Below are positions 43,024-51,695 of a DNA stretch of 64,000 nucleotides, in pieces. This DNA comes from Microcoleus sp. FACHB-1515 (lineage in GTDB: Bacteria; Cyanobacteriota; Cyanobacteriia; Elainellales; Elainellaceae): the NCBI RefSeq assembly GCF_014696105.1, contig NZ_JACJPO010000056.1, forward strand, positions 1 to 64,000, given 5' to 3'. The number at the start of each line of letters is the position of its first letter. Within the stretch, counting starts at the first letter, position 1. A model generated the notes under the pieces. That model did not search any database. It saw only the letters and a list, made by a program, of their open reading frames with translations, and had not been told where the DNA came from. Both the position numbers and the translations under genes were made by a program.

Positions 43024-43332
43024 TCACGAATACTGCCTGACGATTTTGAGCATCGTATCGATCGCCTCGATCGCCTCCTTCACGTCAGCAGGCTGGTTCG
43101 CACCCACTGCACCCAAGACCGCAAACAGTTCATCAACTTTGAAATTGCCTTGGTTATCCACAATCTCAACGCCGAGCGGCAAGCCTGCGGGCAGCGCATC
43201 AGCAGCACCTTGCAGCTTGCAGGCCGACAGCAGTTGTTTCACCAGCGTCAGCGGCGACAAAGGCCAAACCGTATCAAACGCGCCGCTGGCCGCAAAGCTC
43301 GACGTTGCCGTGTTGTGGCTAAACGTCGGCAC
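43024..43332 (-). CDS. hypothetical protein, 102 aa
   Basis: A 102-residue protein starting at GTG 43332 with no clear ribosome-binding site. There is a central LSPLTLVKQLLSACKLQGAA and an acidic helical C-terminus (DVKEAIEAIDTMLKIVRQYS). No signal peptide. Family not recognised. It follows the 95-aa gene at 43357 by 24 bases and is probably cotranscribed. Confidence 0.5.
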   Translation of the reverse strand: MPTFSHNTATSSFAASGAFDTVWPLSPLTLVKQLLSACKLQGAADALPAGLPLGVEIVDNQGNFKVDELFAVLGAVGANQPADVKEAIEAIDTMLKIVRQYS

Positions 43333-43356
43333 TTTGAACTTGATCGTGCCAAACTC

Positions 43357-43644
43357 TTACAAATCACACAGCCACCAAGGATATTCTCTGGGTTGCAGCG
43401 GTTCGCCGCGATCGTTAATCAAGCTGATCGATCGAATGGAGGAAGTGGGTACGACCTCAATGCCCGCCGTACCGATGCGGAGTTCCGCTTTGACAATGGT
43501 GTTTTCGCGCTCGCTTGGATCGAACGTATTGAAGTTTGCACTTCCAATTAAGCCGATCGGGGATGTCGCTCGATTGAAAGCATCGTTGCGGTTTTCGTAA
43601 CCGTGCAGTTTGAGCGATCGCAAACCGCAGATACTAGCAGCCAT
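43357..43644 (-). CDS. hypothetical protein, 95 aa
   Basis: A 95-residue protein from ATG 43644 (MAASICGLRSLKLHGYENRN), with AGGAG 9 bases upstream, which decides the start. The sequence suggests mostly beta strands (AELRIGTAGIEVVPTSSIRS, ISLINDRGEP) and ends in YPWWLCDL. Family not recognised. Divergent from the RnfD-like gene with the two starts 18 bases apart. Confidence 0.55.
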   Translation of the reverse strand: MAASICGLRSLKLHGYENRNDAFNRATSPIGLIGSANFNTFDPSERENTIVKAELRIGTAGIEVVPTSSIRSISLINDRGEPLQPREYPWWLCDL

Positions 43645-43662
43645 CTTCTGTAACTCCTGCTG

Positions 43663-44511
43663 ATGTCGCTGCAAGATGCTCGAATTTATCAGATTGGCTT
43701 TTTGTGTTTGTTTTTGCTGCTCGGCGTAAGCACCAAAGATTGGGAACTGCGATCGGACAGGATTGCCGTAATCGTGTGTACCTGCATCGGAACGCAGGGA
43801 GCCGCATTCGCCCTAAAGCACTGGCAGTCAGATCGCGAGGAACAGCAGCCACAGCTTTTACAGTCGCTTCCCAGCGCGGTCATTACGAGTTTGGGCTTGA
43901 GTTTGCTGCTGCGGGCAGACCACTACAGCACGCTGATGCTGGCAAGTGCAGCGGCAATTTTGAGTAAGTTTGTGCTGCAAGTGCAAGGCAAGCATTTGTT
44001 TAATCCGGCTAACTTTGGCATCATTGCCGCTCTGACGCTGACGCAGAATGCTTGGGTGTCGCCGGGGCAGTGGGGCGAAACGCAATGGTGTGGGCTGCTG
44101 TTTGTCGGGACGGGCGGCGTGGTGCTGCGGCGCGTGGGACGCTGGGACACCTCGATCGCCTTCCTCGCTGTTTATGCCGGACTAGAGGCACTTCGCAATC
44201 TCTGGCTCGGCTGGAGTTGGGACGTGTGGGCGCATCGGCTGATGAGCGGGTCGCTGCTGCTGTTTGCGCTGTTTATGATCACTGACCCGCGCACGATTCC
44301 CAATGCTCGATCGAGCCGAGTCGTCTGGGCGATCGCGATCGCCATTCTCACGTTCATTCTGCGTAATTTTTACTTTTTACCGACCGCTGCATTCTGGGCG
44401 CTGTTCGTTTTGTCGCCCGTGAGCCTGCTGCTCGATCGCTGCTGGCCTGCCGATCGATTTACCTGGCAGTCGATCGAGCTATTCACTTCACCTCAAGGAA
44501 ACGAACCATGA
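43663..44511 (+). CDS. RnfD/NqrB-like membrane protein
   Basis: A 282-residue protein with about nine membrane helices. The block KHLFNPANFGIIAALTLTQN (about 107-126) is the family mark of RnfD/NqrB subunits, which pump ions and covalently carry FMN on a Thr. No flavinylation S/T-G-A-T motif is obvious, and no other Rnf subunit is present. It forms an operon with a DUF2330 gene (ATGA overlap at 44508). This stand-alone arrangement in cyanobacteria is uncharacterised. Confidence 0.85.
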   Translation: MSLQDARIYQIGFLCLFLLLGVSTKDWELRSDRIAVIVCTCIGTQGAAFALKHWQSDREEQQPQLLQSLPSAVITSLGLSLLLRADHYSTLMLASAAAILSKFVLQVQGKHLFNPANFGIIAALTLTQNAWVSPGQWGETQWCGLLFVGTGGVVLRRVGRWDTSIAFLAVYAGLEALRNLWLGWSWDVWAHRLMSGSLLLFALFMITDPRTIPNARSSRVVWAIAIAILTFILRNFYFLPTAAFWALFVLSPVSLLLDRCWPADRFTWQSIELFTSPQGNEP

Positions 44512-45857
44512 AACCACTACGGATTCTGCTGACGGTTTTGCTGGTCTGTCTTGCCTGCCTAGTTGTTGCACCGCGAGCTTGGGCGTTTTGCGGCTTTTAT
44601 GTCGCCAGAGCGGATGCGAGTCTTTATAATCAGGCGTCTCAGGTGGCGATCGCTCGCAGCGGCAACCGGACGGTGCTGACGATGGCGAACGATTTTCAAG
44701 GCACTGTGAGCGATTTTGCGATCGTTGTTCCGGTTCCGGTTGTGCTGCAAGAAAATCAGGTGCAGGTGAGCGATGCACGGATCATCGAACGGCTCGATAG
44801 CTTTAGTGCGCCGCGCCTAGTTGAGTATTTTGATCCCGACCCTTGTGCGTCTGATTTGTTCGAGCAGTTGCCTGCTCCAATGGCTGCGAGTCAAGCAACC
44901 GACGGAGCGGAGCGGGGGCGATCGAATTCCGCGCTGGGCGTGACGGTGGAATCTCGATTCACAGTGGGCGAATACGACATCTTGATTCTCAGCGCTAGAG
45001 AATCGGGCGGGCTGGAAAGCTGGCTGCGGCAAAACGGCTATCGGCTACCGCAGAACGCGAACCAACTGCTGCGGCCTTATATTCGGCAGGGCATGAAGTT
45101 TTTTGTGGCAAAGGTCAACCTGGAAGAATATGAGGCAGCGGGCTATCAGTCGCTTCGCCCGCTGCAAATTCACTATGAGTCGCCGCGCTTCATGCTGCCG
45201 ATTCGTCTGGGAATGCTCAACGCGCAGAGCGCTCAAGATTTGATTGTCTACATTTTGTCGCCGCAGGGTCAGGCCGAAGTGACGAACTATCGCACCGTCA
45301 AGATTCCCTCGGATGCCGAGATTCCGCTGTTTGTCAAAGACGAATTTAGCGATTTCTACCGCGCCACGTTCGAGACGGCCTACAACCGCGAAGGTCGCAA
45401 CGTCGCGTTTCTCGAATACGCTTGGGATATGGCGGGCTGCGATCCTTGTTCTGCCGATCCGCTGACGCCCGATGAACTGCGGCAGGCGGGCGTCTTTTGG
45501 CTACCTCAAGGTGATGCCTGGATGAATGCGCCGAGCGTGTTTTTGACGCGGCTGCATGTTCGCTATACGCGCGATCGCTTTCCAGAAGACTTGATGTTTC
45601 AGCAAACGCGCAACCAGGAGTTTTTTCAGGGGCGCTATATTCTGCGACATCCGTTTACCGATGCAGCCCTTTGTCCTGCCGGACGGCAGTATCAGCGTAC
45701 ACTGCGCCAACGCCATGAGCAGCAGGCACAAACCCTGGCACGGCTGACCGGATGGAATATTCAGAACATCCGGCAGCGACTTCCTCAGATGCCAAGCCAG
45801 CTTGATTTTTGGTGGGAGCAAGTTTGGACGATGATTTCAGGTGTGTCGAGCCGCTAG
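44508..45857 (+). CDS. DUF2330 secreted protein
   Basis: A 449-residue exported protein. Signal peptide about 1-27 (LLTVLLVCLACLVVAPRAWA), then the DUF2330 domain: CGFYVARADASLYNQASQVA, DFAIVVPVPVVLQENQVQV, RLVEYFDPDPC. Function unknown in the literature known to me. Coupled to the RnfD-like gene by an ATGA overlap, so the two probably act together at the membrane. Confidence 0.88.
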   Translation: MKPLRILLTVLLVCLACLVVAPRAWAFCGFYVARADASLYNQASQVAIARSGNRTVLTMANDFQGTVSDFAIVVPVPVVLQENQVQVSDARIIERLDSFSAPRLVEYFDPDPCASDLFEQLPAPMAASQATDGAERGRSNSALGVTVESRFTVGEYDILILSARESGGLESWLRQNGYRLPQNANQLLRPYIRQGMKFFVAKVNLEEYEAAGYQSLRPLQIHYESPRFMLPIRLGMLNAQSAQDLIVYILSPQGQAEVTNYRTVKIPSDAEIPLFVKDEFSDFYRATFETAYNREGRNVAFLEYAWDMAGCDPCSADPLTPDELRQAGVFWLPQGDAWMNAPSVFLTRLHVRYTRDRFPEDLMFQQTRNQEFFQGRYILRHPFTDAALCPAGRQYQRTLRQRHEQQAQTLARLTGWNIQNIRQRLPQMPSQLDFWWEQVWTMISGVSSR

Positions 45858-45884
45858 CAACCATCACAGGAAGTTTGCAAACTG

Positions 45885-48038
45885 CTAGCGCAACTGATCA
45901 ATTTGCTTCCAAGCAAAGATGATGATCAGCCCAAACAGCGTAATTCCGATGATGTTGTCGATCGGATAAGGCAAAATTCGCAGAATTTGCGCGATCACAA
46001 AGCGTCCGACGACGACCGCGACGATCGCAAACAAAATTGCCTTGAGCAATCGCAACGGCAGCGATCGATCGCTGAGACGGTCTGCGATCGAAGCTCTGCG
46101 GCGGCTGGGCGGCAGCGTTTGTCCGGGTGGAATTTCGCGCAGATGGCGAGGCGGCTCGGTGCGATCGTCATCAACCGGAAGCGGGTGATCAGGCTGAGAC
46201 GATTCATCGATCAGCGTTTCAGGTGGAACAGTGACGATCGGAGCTTCCAGAGGAGTCTCAGATTCGATCGCCGTTGAATCTGCAACTTGCGTCGGCTGAT
46301 CAATGGGCGGAGCGATTGTTTCCGTGACGGTTGGCGTTTTTTGCGGATTGAGCAGAGCCGCGATCAGTTCCGCGATCGCCGCATCCTTCTCGTTGACTCC
46401 GCGCTGCATCTGCTTGAGATGCGCTTGACTTGATGGCGAATCATCGGCCATCAGCAACTCTTGCTGATAGCGCTGGAGTTGCGCTTCATCGCGATCGCGC
46501 TGTTGCCGGACGGCAGTTTCTTCTGCTAAGGCCACATCGATCGATCGCAGGTGCAGCGATTGCTGAAGCGAATCGAGTTCCTGCAAGGTCTGCGGCGGTA
46601 ACGGGCGATTTGGTGCAGCGTGATCCAAGAAAAACTGCTGATACTGCTGCAATCGAGCGGCATACGGCGGCAGTTGCGGATCGTCGCTTTCAGGCGGTAC
46701 TGCACTGGGCGCAGGCGCGTGACGCTGCCAAATCACGTTTACGTGGCGCGGCAACAGGTGAAGCTGCTCCTCCAGATAGCGAAATTCGTTGCGCTGAGCG
46801 CGATCGAGCCACGCCCCCGACGCAACTTGCTGAGCGACATACTGTTCATACTGCTGCAAATTTTGGCGATAGCGCTGTTCTGGTGCGGCCAAGGTTTCTT
46901 TGGCGATCGCCGCTGCTTGATCTGGGCTTAGCCCAAGCTGCTGCCGAAGCTGATCCAGCGCCATTTCGGTTGCAGGTTTGAACGGATATTGAAACTGGGC
47001 GATCGCCTTGAGCGTGTCTTGATAGCGCTGGCGATTTTGCAGATGCGTTTGATGCGGCTTGAGGACGCTCGCTTCAATTTGATTCGCCGTGTCGGGTGAC
47101 AGGCCAAGCTGATTGCGATGCCAGTTGAGCAGCAGGCGATCGAAGTCCGAAATCGTGCCGCTTTTGGCTCGCTCCTCCACTTCCGATCGATACATCAGCG
47201 CGTCATTGCGCGGCGGGGCAGTGGCGATCGCTACGGCCACTTCTGGATGCGGCGGGATGATTTGCGGCTCAACAGCCGGAAACGCAGGCTGCATTCGCGA
47301 CTGAATGTACTGATGAATCTGATGCGTGGTGACGGCTGTACCCGGAGGCAAACCGCATCCGGTTTCGATCGCCTCCCGCAAAAATTCCGTATAAACCGAC
47401 AGTTCGCCTTGCTTGTGCGCTGTCGTGTAGCCCGTCGTGCTGGTCGCGCTCAAGACGATTCGGTTGGGTGCGCCAAGCTGCGCCGCGATATCGATGCGGT
47501 GGGAACTGCTGCCCAAAAAGCTGCAATCGAGAATGATCACTTGCTGAGCCGGACAATCGCTGAGCAGCGATTGCAGGGAGGAGAACGCGATCGCCGTTGC
47601 CTTGTTCAGTTCACCCAGCGTATTGTTGCGCGTGTTCGTGGCGGCGAGAAACAGATGTCCGTCTTCGTCAACCATGCCTTGCCCGGAGTAGTAAATCAGC
47701 AGCAGATCGTTGGGCTGACAGTTGCTCGCGGCGGCGTAGATTTCTTCTTCTAACCGCTGGCGATCGAGATTGATCAAAGGCGCGATCGTTGAAAAGCTGG
47801 ATTTCAGCAGGGTTTGCAGGGCTTGCACATCTCGCCAAGCCGCGATCGATCGCTCTGACACGCCGCGCAATCGTCGTTCGATATCTGCCTCAATGCCAAT
47901 CAGCAATGCGCGACGATTGCGACCGGACGGTGCGGGCGAACTGGATTCGACAGGATTCTCACGATTGATCATGCTGTAGCTACCCCAAATGCTGGCTTTA
48001 ATGATACTGAGGTGGCTGACGGCTTGCAGATAATTCAC
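45885..48038 (-). CDS. caspase-fold (peptidase C14) protein with altered catalytic dyad
   Basis: A 717-residue protein. N-terminal caspase-like domain (about 43-235): RRALLIGIEADIERRL, then LLLIYYSGQGMVDEDGHLF, where the usual catalytic His of SGHG is Gln120, and VIILDCSFLGSSS with Cys172 kept. A long Gln-rich helical middle (about 280-560) and a Pro/acid-rich linker follow, then two membrane helices near the C-terminus (LLKAILFAIVAVVVGRFVIA and IIGITLFGLIIIFAWKQ). With His replaced it is probably not an active protease. It is the third gene of an operon with a response regulator and histidine kinase; the GTG start overlaps the kinase stop by one base. ATG 47972 is an alternative start. Confidence 0.85.
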   Translation of the reverse strand: MNYLQAVSHLSIIKASIWGSYSMINRENPVESSSPAPSGRNRRALLIGIEADIERRLRGVSERSIAAWRDVQALQTLLKSSFSTIAPLINLDRQRLEEEIYAAASNCQPNDLLLIYYSGQGMVDEDGHLFLAATNTRNNTLGELNKATAIAFSSLQSLLSDCPAQQVIILDCSFLGSSSHRIDIAAQLGAPNRIVLSATSTTGYTTAHKQGELSVYTEFLREAIETGCGLPPGTAVTTHQIHQYIQSRMQPAFPAVEPQIIPPHPEVAVAIATAPPRNDALMYRSEVEERAKSGTISDFDRLLLNWHRNQLGLSPDTANQIEASVLKPHQTHLQNRQRYQDTLKAIAQFQYPFKPATEMALDQLRQQLGLSPDQAAAIAKETLAAPEQRYRQNLQQYEQYVAQQVASGAWLDRAQRNEFRYLEEQLHLLPRHVNVIWQRHAPAPSAVPPESDDPQLPPYAARLQQYQQFFLDHAAPNRPLPPQTLQELDSLQQSLHLRSIDVALAEETAVRQQRDRDEAQLQRYQQELLMADDSPSSQAHLKQMQRGVNEKDAAIAELIAALLNPQKTPTVTETIAPPIDQPTQVADSTAIESETPLEAPIVTVPPETLIDESSQPDHPLPVDDDRTEPPRHLREIPPGQTLPPSRRRASIADRLSDRSLPLRLLKAILFAIVAVVVGRFVIAQILRILPYPIDNIIGITLFGLIIIFAWKQIDQLR

Positions 48039-49501
48039 TAAAAATCTTTATTCTGAGCAATATTGTGAGCGATCGGCAGCGTCAGCGTGAACGCCGTTTC
48101 ACCCGCCGAAGTGTCATCTAGCGTTAAATTGCCCTGATGCGCCCGCGCAATTTCTCGCGCCAAACTTAGCCCCAAACCCACGCCTTCGACTTTGCGAGTC
48201 CGAGCCGGATCGCCCCGATAAAATCGATCGAAAATGCGGGCGCGATCGATCGCCAAAACTTCGGCTGATGCGTTGGCGATCGTCATCTTCACCGTCTCCG
48301 ATTGCCGTTCGGCTTGCAGTTTGATCCAGCCATTCGGCAAATTATATTTCACCGCATTCACAATCAAGTTTTGCAGAATTTGGGCGATTAGATCGCGATC
48401 GCCCCACACTTTCAAACCTGCTGCAATGTCAGTTTCGACTCGCAAATCTGGAGCGATGAGTTCGATATCTTCGATCGTGACGGCCAGCATTCCCGATAGA
48501 TCAATCTCAACTTTATACAGATTCATCTGTCCCGCATCTGCTAGCGAAAGTAACAGCAACTTTCGCACAATTCCACTCAAACGTCGCACTTCATCTAGCA
48601 GATTGCTTAAGTTTTGCTGCAAAGCAGATCCAGGTTCGGCCTGCTGCAATGCCTGCTCTAATTCACCCTGCAAAATTGCCAGCGGTGTCTTTAATTCATG
48701 GGCTGCATCACCGCTAAAGCGAGAAGCTTGCTTGAAGCTGCGCTCTAATCGCTTCAGCATTTGGTTGAACACTTGAATCAGTTCAACAAACTCGATGTCA
48801 GTCGATTCGATCGACACTTGCTGATCCAATCCGATCGCCGTCACCTGCTGAATTTCTGTCGTTAATCTGCGAATCGGACGCAGCGCACTTCCTGACACAA
48901 TCCACGCGCCGACAACAACCAGCAGCAGCGTTCCCGGAATCGCAATCAGAAAAATATTGCGAATCGCGGCCATGTCCTGATCGATGACGCTGAGGCTAAC
49001 GGCGATCGCCACTCGCGTTTGTGGAAAGCGAGTCGCACTGACGCGCCAACTGCCGGATGAAGTGGCGATCGTTGTGATTTGCGGATTGAGATCGGGTGGA
49101 GGGCGATACCCTTCGGGGAGCGCTGCGCGATACCCTTCGGGGAGCGCTGCGCGATCGAACGATCGGCGCGGCAAAAACGCAGGTGGCGCAGGCAAAAACG
49201 GCTGCAAATCTAGTGAGTTTGACTGATAGAGAATTTGGTTATTTTCATCCACGACGAGCAGCGCGATTGCCGTCTCTGAATTGGTTTCCAGCTCACGCGG
49301 CAGCGAATCGGCAAACTGCGGCCACGCATTCGGCGGACGCGGACGAGCCGATCGCCGCACCAAATTTTCCAGTTTGGCATCAAGCCGATTGACTTCTGCG
49401 GCGTAAATCAATCGCCACGCAATCAAGCTAAATCCCGCGATCGCACTGCCCGCCAGTGCCGCTGATAAAAGCGCAATTCGCAATCGAAACGATCGGATCA
49501 C
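48038..49501 (-). CDS. membrane sensor histidine kinase
   Basis: A 487-residue kinase. Membrane helices near 8-29 and 180-202 flank a periplasmic sensor of about 150 residues, then HAMP, and a HisKA domain with phospho-acceptor His268 in GDAAHELKTPLAI. The ATPase domain has N-box LIVNAVKYNLPN, F-box RIFDRFYRG and G-box GVGLGLSLAREI. The start is GTG 49501, overlapping the response-regulator stop. Two perfect 24-bp repeat units in the periplasmic coding region duplicate RAALPEGY. Signal unknown. Confidence 0.94.
   Translation of the reverse strand: MIRSFRLRIALLSAALAGSAIAGFSLIAWRLIYAAEVNRLDAKLENLVRRSARPRPPNAWPQFADSLPRELETNSETAIALLVVDENNQILYQSNSLDLQPFLPAPPAFLPRRSFDRAALPEGYRAALPEGYRPPPDLNPQITTIATSSGSWRVSATRFPQTRVAIAVSLSVIDQDMAAIRNIFLIAIPGTLLLVVVGAWIVSGSALRPIRRLTTEIQQVTAIGLDQQVSIESTDIEFVELIQVFNQMLKRLERSFKQASRFSGDAAHELKTPLAILQGELEQALQQAEPGSALQQNLSNLLDEVRRLSGIVRKLLLLSLADAGQMNLYKVEIDLSGMLAVTIEDIELIAPDLRVETDIAAGLKVWGDRDLIAQILQNLIVNAVKYNLPNGWIKLQAERQSETVKMTIANASAEVLAIDRARIFDRFYRGDPARTRKVEGVGLGLSLAREIARAHQGNLTLDDTSAGETAFTLTLPIAHNIAQNKDF
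49103..49150. repeat. two tandem 24-bp repeat units inside the kinase gene
   Basis: GCGATACCCTTCGGGGAGCG plus CTGC, repeated exactly at 49103-49126 and 49127-49150. The same unit, with two changes, is intergenic at 7159-7182. Being a multiple of three, the insertion adds residues RAALPEGY twice without breaking the frame. Confidence 0.9.
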
Positions 49502-50181
49502 AAGGCTACGTTCGGCTGGCGAAACCGATACCCGACGCCGCGCACACTTTCAATCCAGCTTGGCGAATCTGCCGCATCAATTTTCTTCCGAATTCGCTGA
49601 ATGCAGACATCAACAACGTTCGTATTTGGATTAAAATCGTAGCCCCAAACATGTTCTAGAATTTGCGTTCGTGTAAAGACTCGTCCGGGCGATCGCATCA
49701 AATATTCCAGCAAATTAAATTCACGACTTGTTAATTCAACCATTTGCTGATCGCAGGTAACGGTGCGCGTGATTCGATCGAGCTTGAGCATTCCAACCGA
49801 TAGAAAATTTTGGCGATCGCCCAAGCTGCGCCGCACAACAGCATGAATGCGGGCGACGAGTTCTTCGACAAAAAATGGCTTGGCAATGTAGTCATCTGCA
49901 CCGAAGTTTAATCCTTCAAGGCGATCGTCTAATTCATTGCGAGCCGTCAGCAAAATGACAGGCGTATTCTGACTGGATTTCCGCAAGCTTTTCAAGATTG
50001 AGAGTCCATCTTTGCCCGGAACCATAATGTCCAGAATAATCACGTCATATTCATGATTAACTGCACGAAAATAGCCTTCATCGCCGTTGTCACAATAATC
50101 CACGACAAAGCCTTGTTCCTTCAGTCCGGCCTGAACGAAACTGGCAATTTTCGATTCGTCTTCCACAAATAGAACGTGCAT
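49498..50181 (-). CDS. OmpR-family response regulator
   Basis: A 227-residue regulator. Receiver domain (about 1-118) with acidic pocket FVEDE, phospho-acceptor Asp51 in IILDIMVPG, LLTARNE and DDYIAKPFFV. Winged-helix DNA-binding domain with TSREFNLLEYLMRSPGRVFT and GYDFNPNTNVVDVCIQRIRK. I chose ATG 50181; a TTG one codon upstream is in frame. First gene of the operon with the kinase and the caspase-fold gene. It probably binds near its own promoter between 50182 and 50297. Confidence 0.95.
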   Translation of the reverse strand: MHVLFVEDESKIASFVQAGLKEQGFVVDYCDNGDEGYFRAVNHEYDVIILDIMVPGKDGLSILKSLRKSSQNTPVILLTARNELDDRLEGLNFGADDYIAKPFFVEELVARIHAVVRRSLGDRQNFLSVGMLKLDRITRTVTCDQQMVELTSREFNLLEYLMRSPGRVFTRTQILEHVWGYDFNPNTNVVDVCIQRIRKKIDAADSPSWIESVRGVGYRFRQPNVAL

Positions 50182-50297
50182 CAATTTATTCTAGTTCGAT
50201 CGATTCTCCGTCAAATTACAAAACTGTAATCGACTGACAAGCCAAATTGTTATTTTCACATCGCTTAATGAAAAACGTAGAGCTTCAAGGAATTGAG

Positions 50298-50873
50298 ATG
50301 AAATATCAACTGCTGGCGATCGCAACCGTTTCCCTCATTGGGCTGGGCGCGATCGGCGTTGGAATGAACAAGGCGACGGCGGATGCACCTGTGTCGATCG
50401 CACAGGCAACGCCAGCCGCACCGCCCGAAGGAGACAGACTGCACCGCCGCATTGATTTCGCTGCTGCCGCTTCGCAACTGGGCACAACTGAAGCGAACCT
50501 GCGAACCGCCTTGGGCTTACCTGCTCAGCGGCCAGAGCGTCCGCGTCCGGATTTATCAGCCGCCGCGAGTAGCTTGGGCGTGACCGAGGAGCAGTTGCGA
50601 ACCGCGCTGGGAATTACGATCGACCCGCAAACCAATCTTCCCGTCCGGCCTCGCACTCGTCCAGATTTGGCCGCCGCAGCCACACAGCTTAACGTCACCG
50701 AAGAACGGCTGCGAACCGCATTGGGACTTCCCGATCGCCCGCCCACAGGCGAACGTCCGCCCCGCCCTCAGCTTGACATTGCAGGCGCAGCAACACGGCT
50801 GGGTGTGACGCAAGAGCAGGTGATTCGCGCTTTGGGAATTGAAGCGCCGACGGACACGAATCAACCGCAGTAG
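50298..50873 (+). CDS. secreted protein with four LGVTEEQLRTALG-type repeats
   Basis: A 191-residue exported protein from ATG 50298, with AAGGA 7 bases upstream. Signal peptide about 1-29 (LLAIATVSLIGLGAIGVGMN). Four repeats of about 25 residues follow, each AAAxxLGVTEEQLRTALG-like: AAAASQLGTTEANLRTALGL, AAASSLGVTEEQLRTALGIT, AAATQLNVTEERLRTALGLP and GAATRLGVTQEQVIRALGIE, spaced by Pro/Arg-rich linkers. The repeat looks like a small helix-turn-helix-like fold. Divergent from the two-component operon and upstream of the dioxygenase. Function unknown. Confidence 0.82.
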   Translation: MKYQLLAIATVSLIGLGAIGVGMNKATADAPVSIAQATPAAPPEGDRLHRRIDFAAAASQLGTTEANLRTALGLPAQRPERPRPDLSAAASSLGVTEEQLRTALGITIDPQTNLPVRPRTRPDLAAAATQLNVTEERLRTALGLPDRPPTGERPPRPQLDIAGAATRLGVTQEQVIRALGIEAPTDTNQPQ

Positions 50874-50948
50874 AACGAATGGCATTGCGGAGCGATCCCA
50901 CGCTTCAGCAATGCCGTTCCTAGAATTGAAGCAGCACAAGGAGAAAAG

Positions 50949-51686
50949 ATGCAGCGATTTAGATTAAGCCGTCGTCACCTGCTCGGCATGATTCGAGCGA
51001 TCGCCGCCGCCTCGCTCGTCGGGTGCATCGGCAGAAAAGCAGATGGAGACGCGATCGCCCAAACGACCACGCAGACGACTAGTCAAACCGTCAACCAGCC
51101 CGGATGCATTGTCCGACCGCAGCAAACCGAGGGGCCGTATTTTGTCGATGAGCGGCTGAATCGATCGGATATTCGATCGAATCCTGCTGATGGAACGGTG
51201 AAGGAAGGCGTTCCTTTACGGTTGGTTTTTCAGGTTTCGCAAGTTGGCGCTTCAGCCTGTACGCCGCTGAGCGACGCCACTGTTGATGTGTGGCACTGTG
51301 ACGCGCAAGGTGTGTATTCAGACGTGCAGGATCGAGCGGCTGACACACGCGGACAGCAATTTTTGCGCGGCTATCAGGTGACAAATGCCAACGGCGGCGC
51401 GGAATTCTTGACGATCTATCCGGGCTGGTATCCTGGCCGAACTACACATATTCACTTCAAAATTCGCACGGCAGCAGGCTACGAATTCACCTCGCAACTT
51501 TACTTTGATGATGCCGTGAGCGATCGCGTCTACACTCAAGCGCCTTACTCTACCAAAGGACAGCGCAACCAAACCAACGCCCAGGACGGCATTTTCCGCA
51601 ATGGCGGCGATCGACTTTTGCTAACATTAACCGAGGGCGAAAACGGCTATGTCGGTCGCTTTGAGATTGGGCTGGAGATGGCTTGA
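50949..51686 (+). CDS. intradiol ring-cleavage dioxygenase-like, putative Tat-exported lipoprotein
   Basis: A 245-residue protein of the protocatechuate/catechol 3,4-dioxygenase fold. N-terminal SRRHLLGM twin-arginine-like motif and LVGC lipobox (about 23-26). The iron ligands appear in DVWHCDAQGVYSD (Tyr) and FLTIYPGWYPGRTTHIHFKI (Tyr, His, His). Members cut catechol rings between the hydroxyls using Fe(III). An exported intradiol dioxygenase in a phototroph is unusual but known in extracellular versions. GGAG lies upstream of ATG 50949. Confidence 0.88.
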   Translation: MQRFRLSRRHLLGMIRAIAAASLVGCIGRKADGDAIAQTTTQTTSQTVNQPGCIVRPQQTEGPYFVDERLNRSDIRSNPADGTVKEGVPLRLVFQVSQVGASACTPLSDATVDVWHCDAQGVYSDVQDRAADTRGQQFLRGYQVTNANGGAEFLTIYPGWYPGRTTHIHFKIRTAAGYEFTSQLYFDDAVSDRVYTQAPYSTKGQRNQTNAQDGIFRNGGDRLLLTLTEGENGYVGRFEIGLEMA

Positions 51687-51695
51687 AGATTCGCG

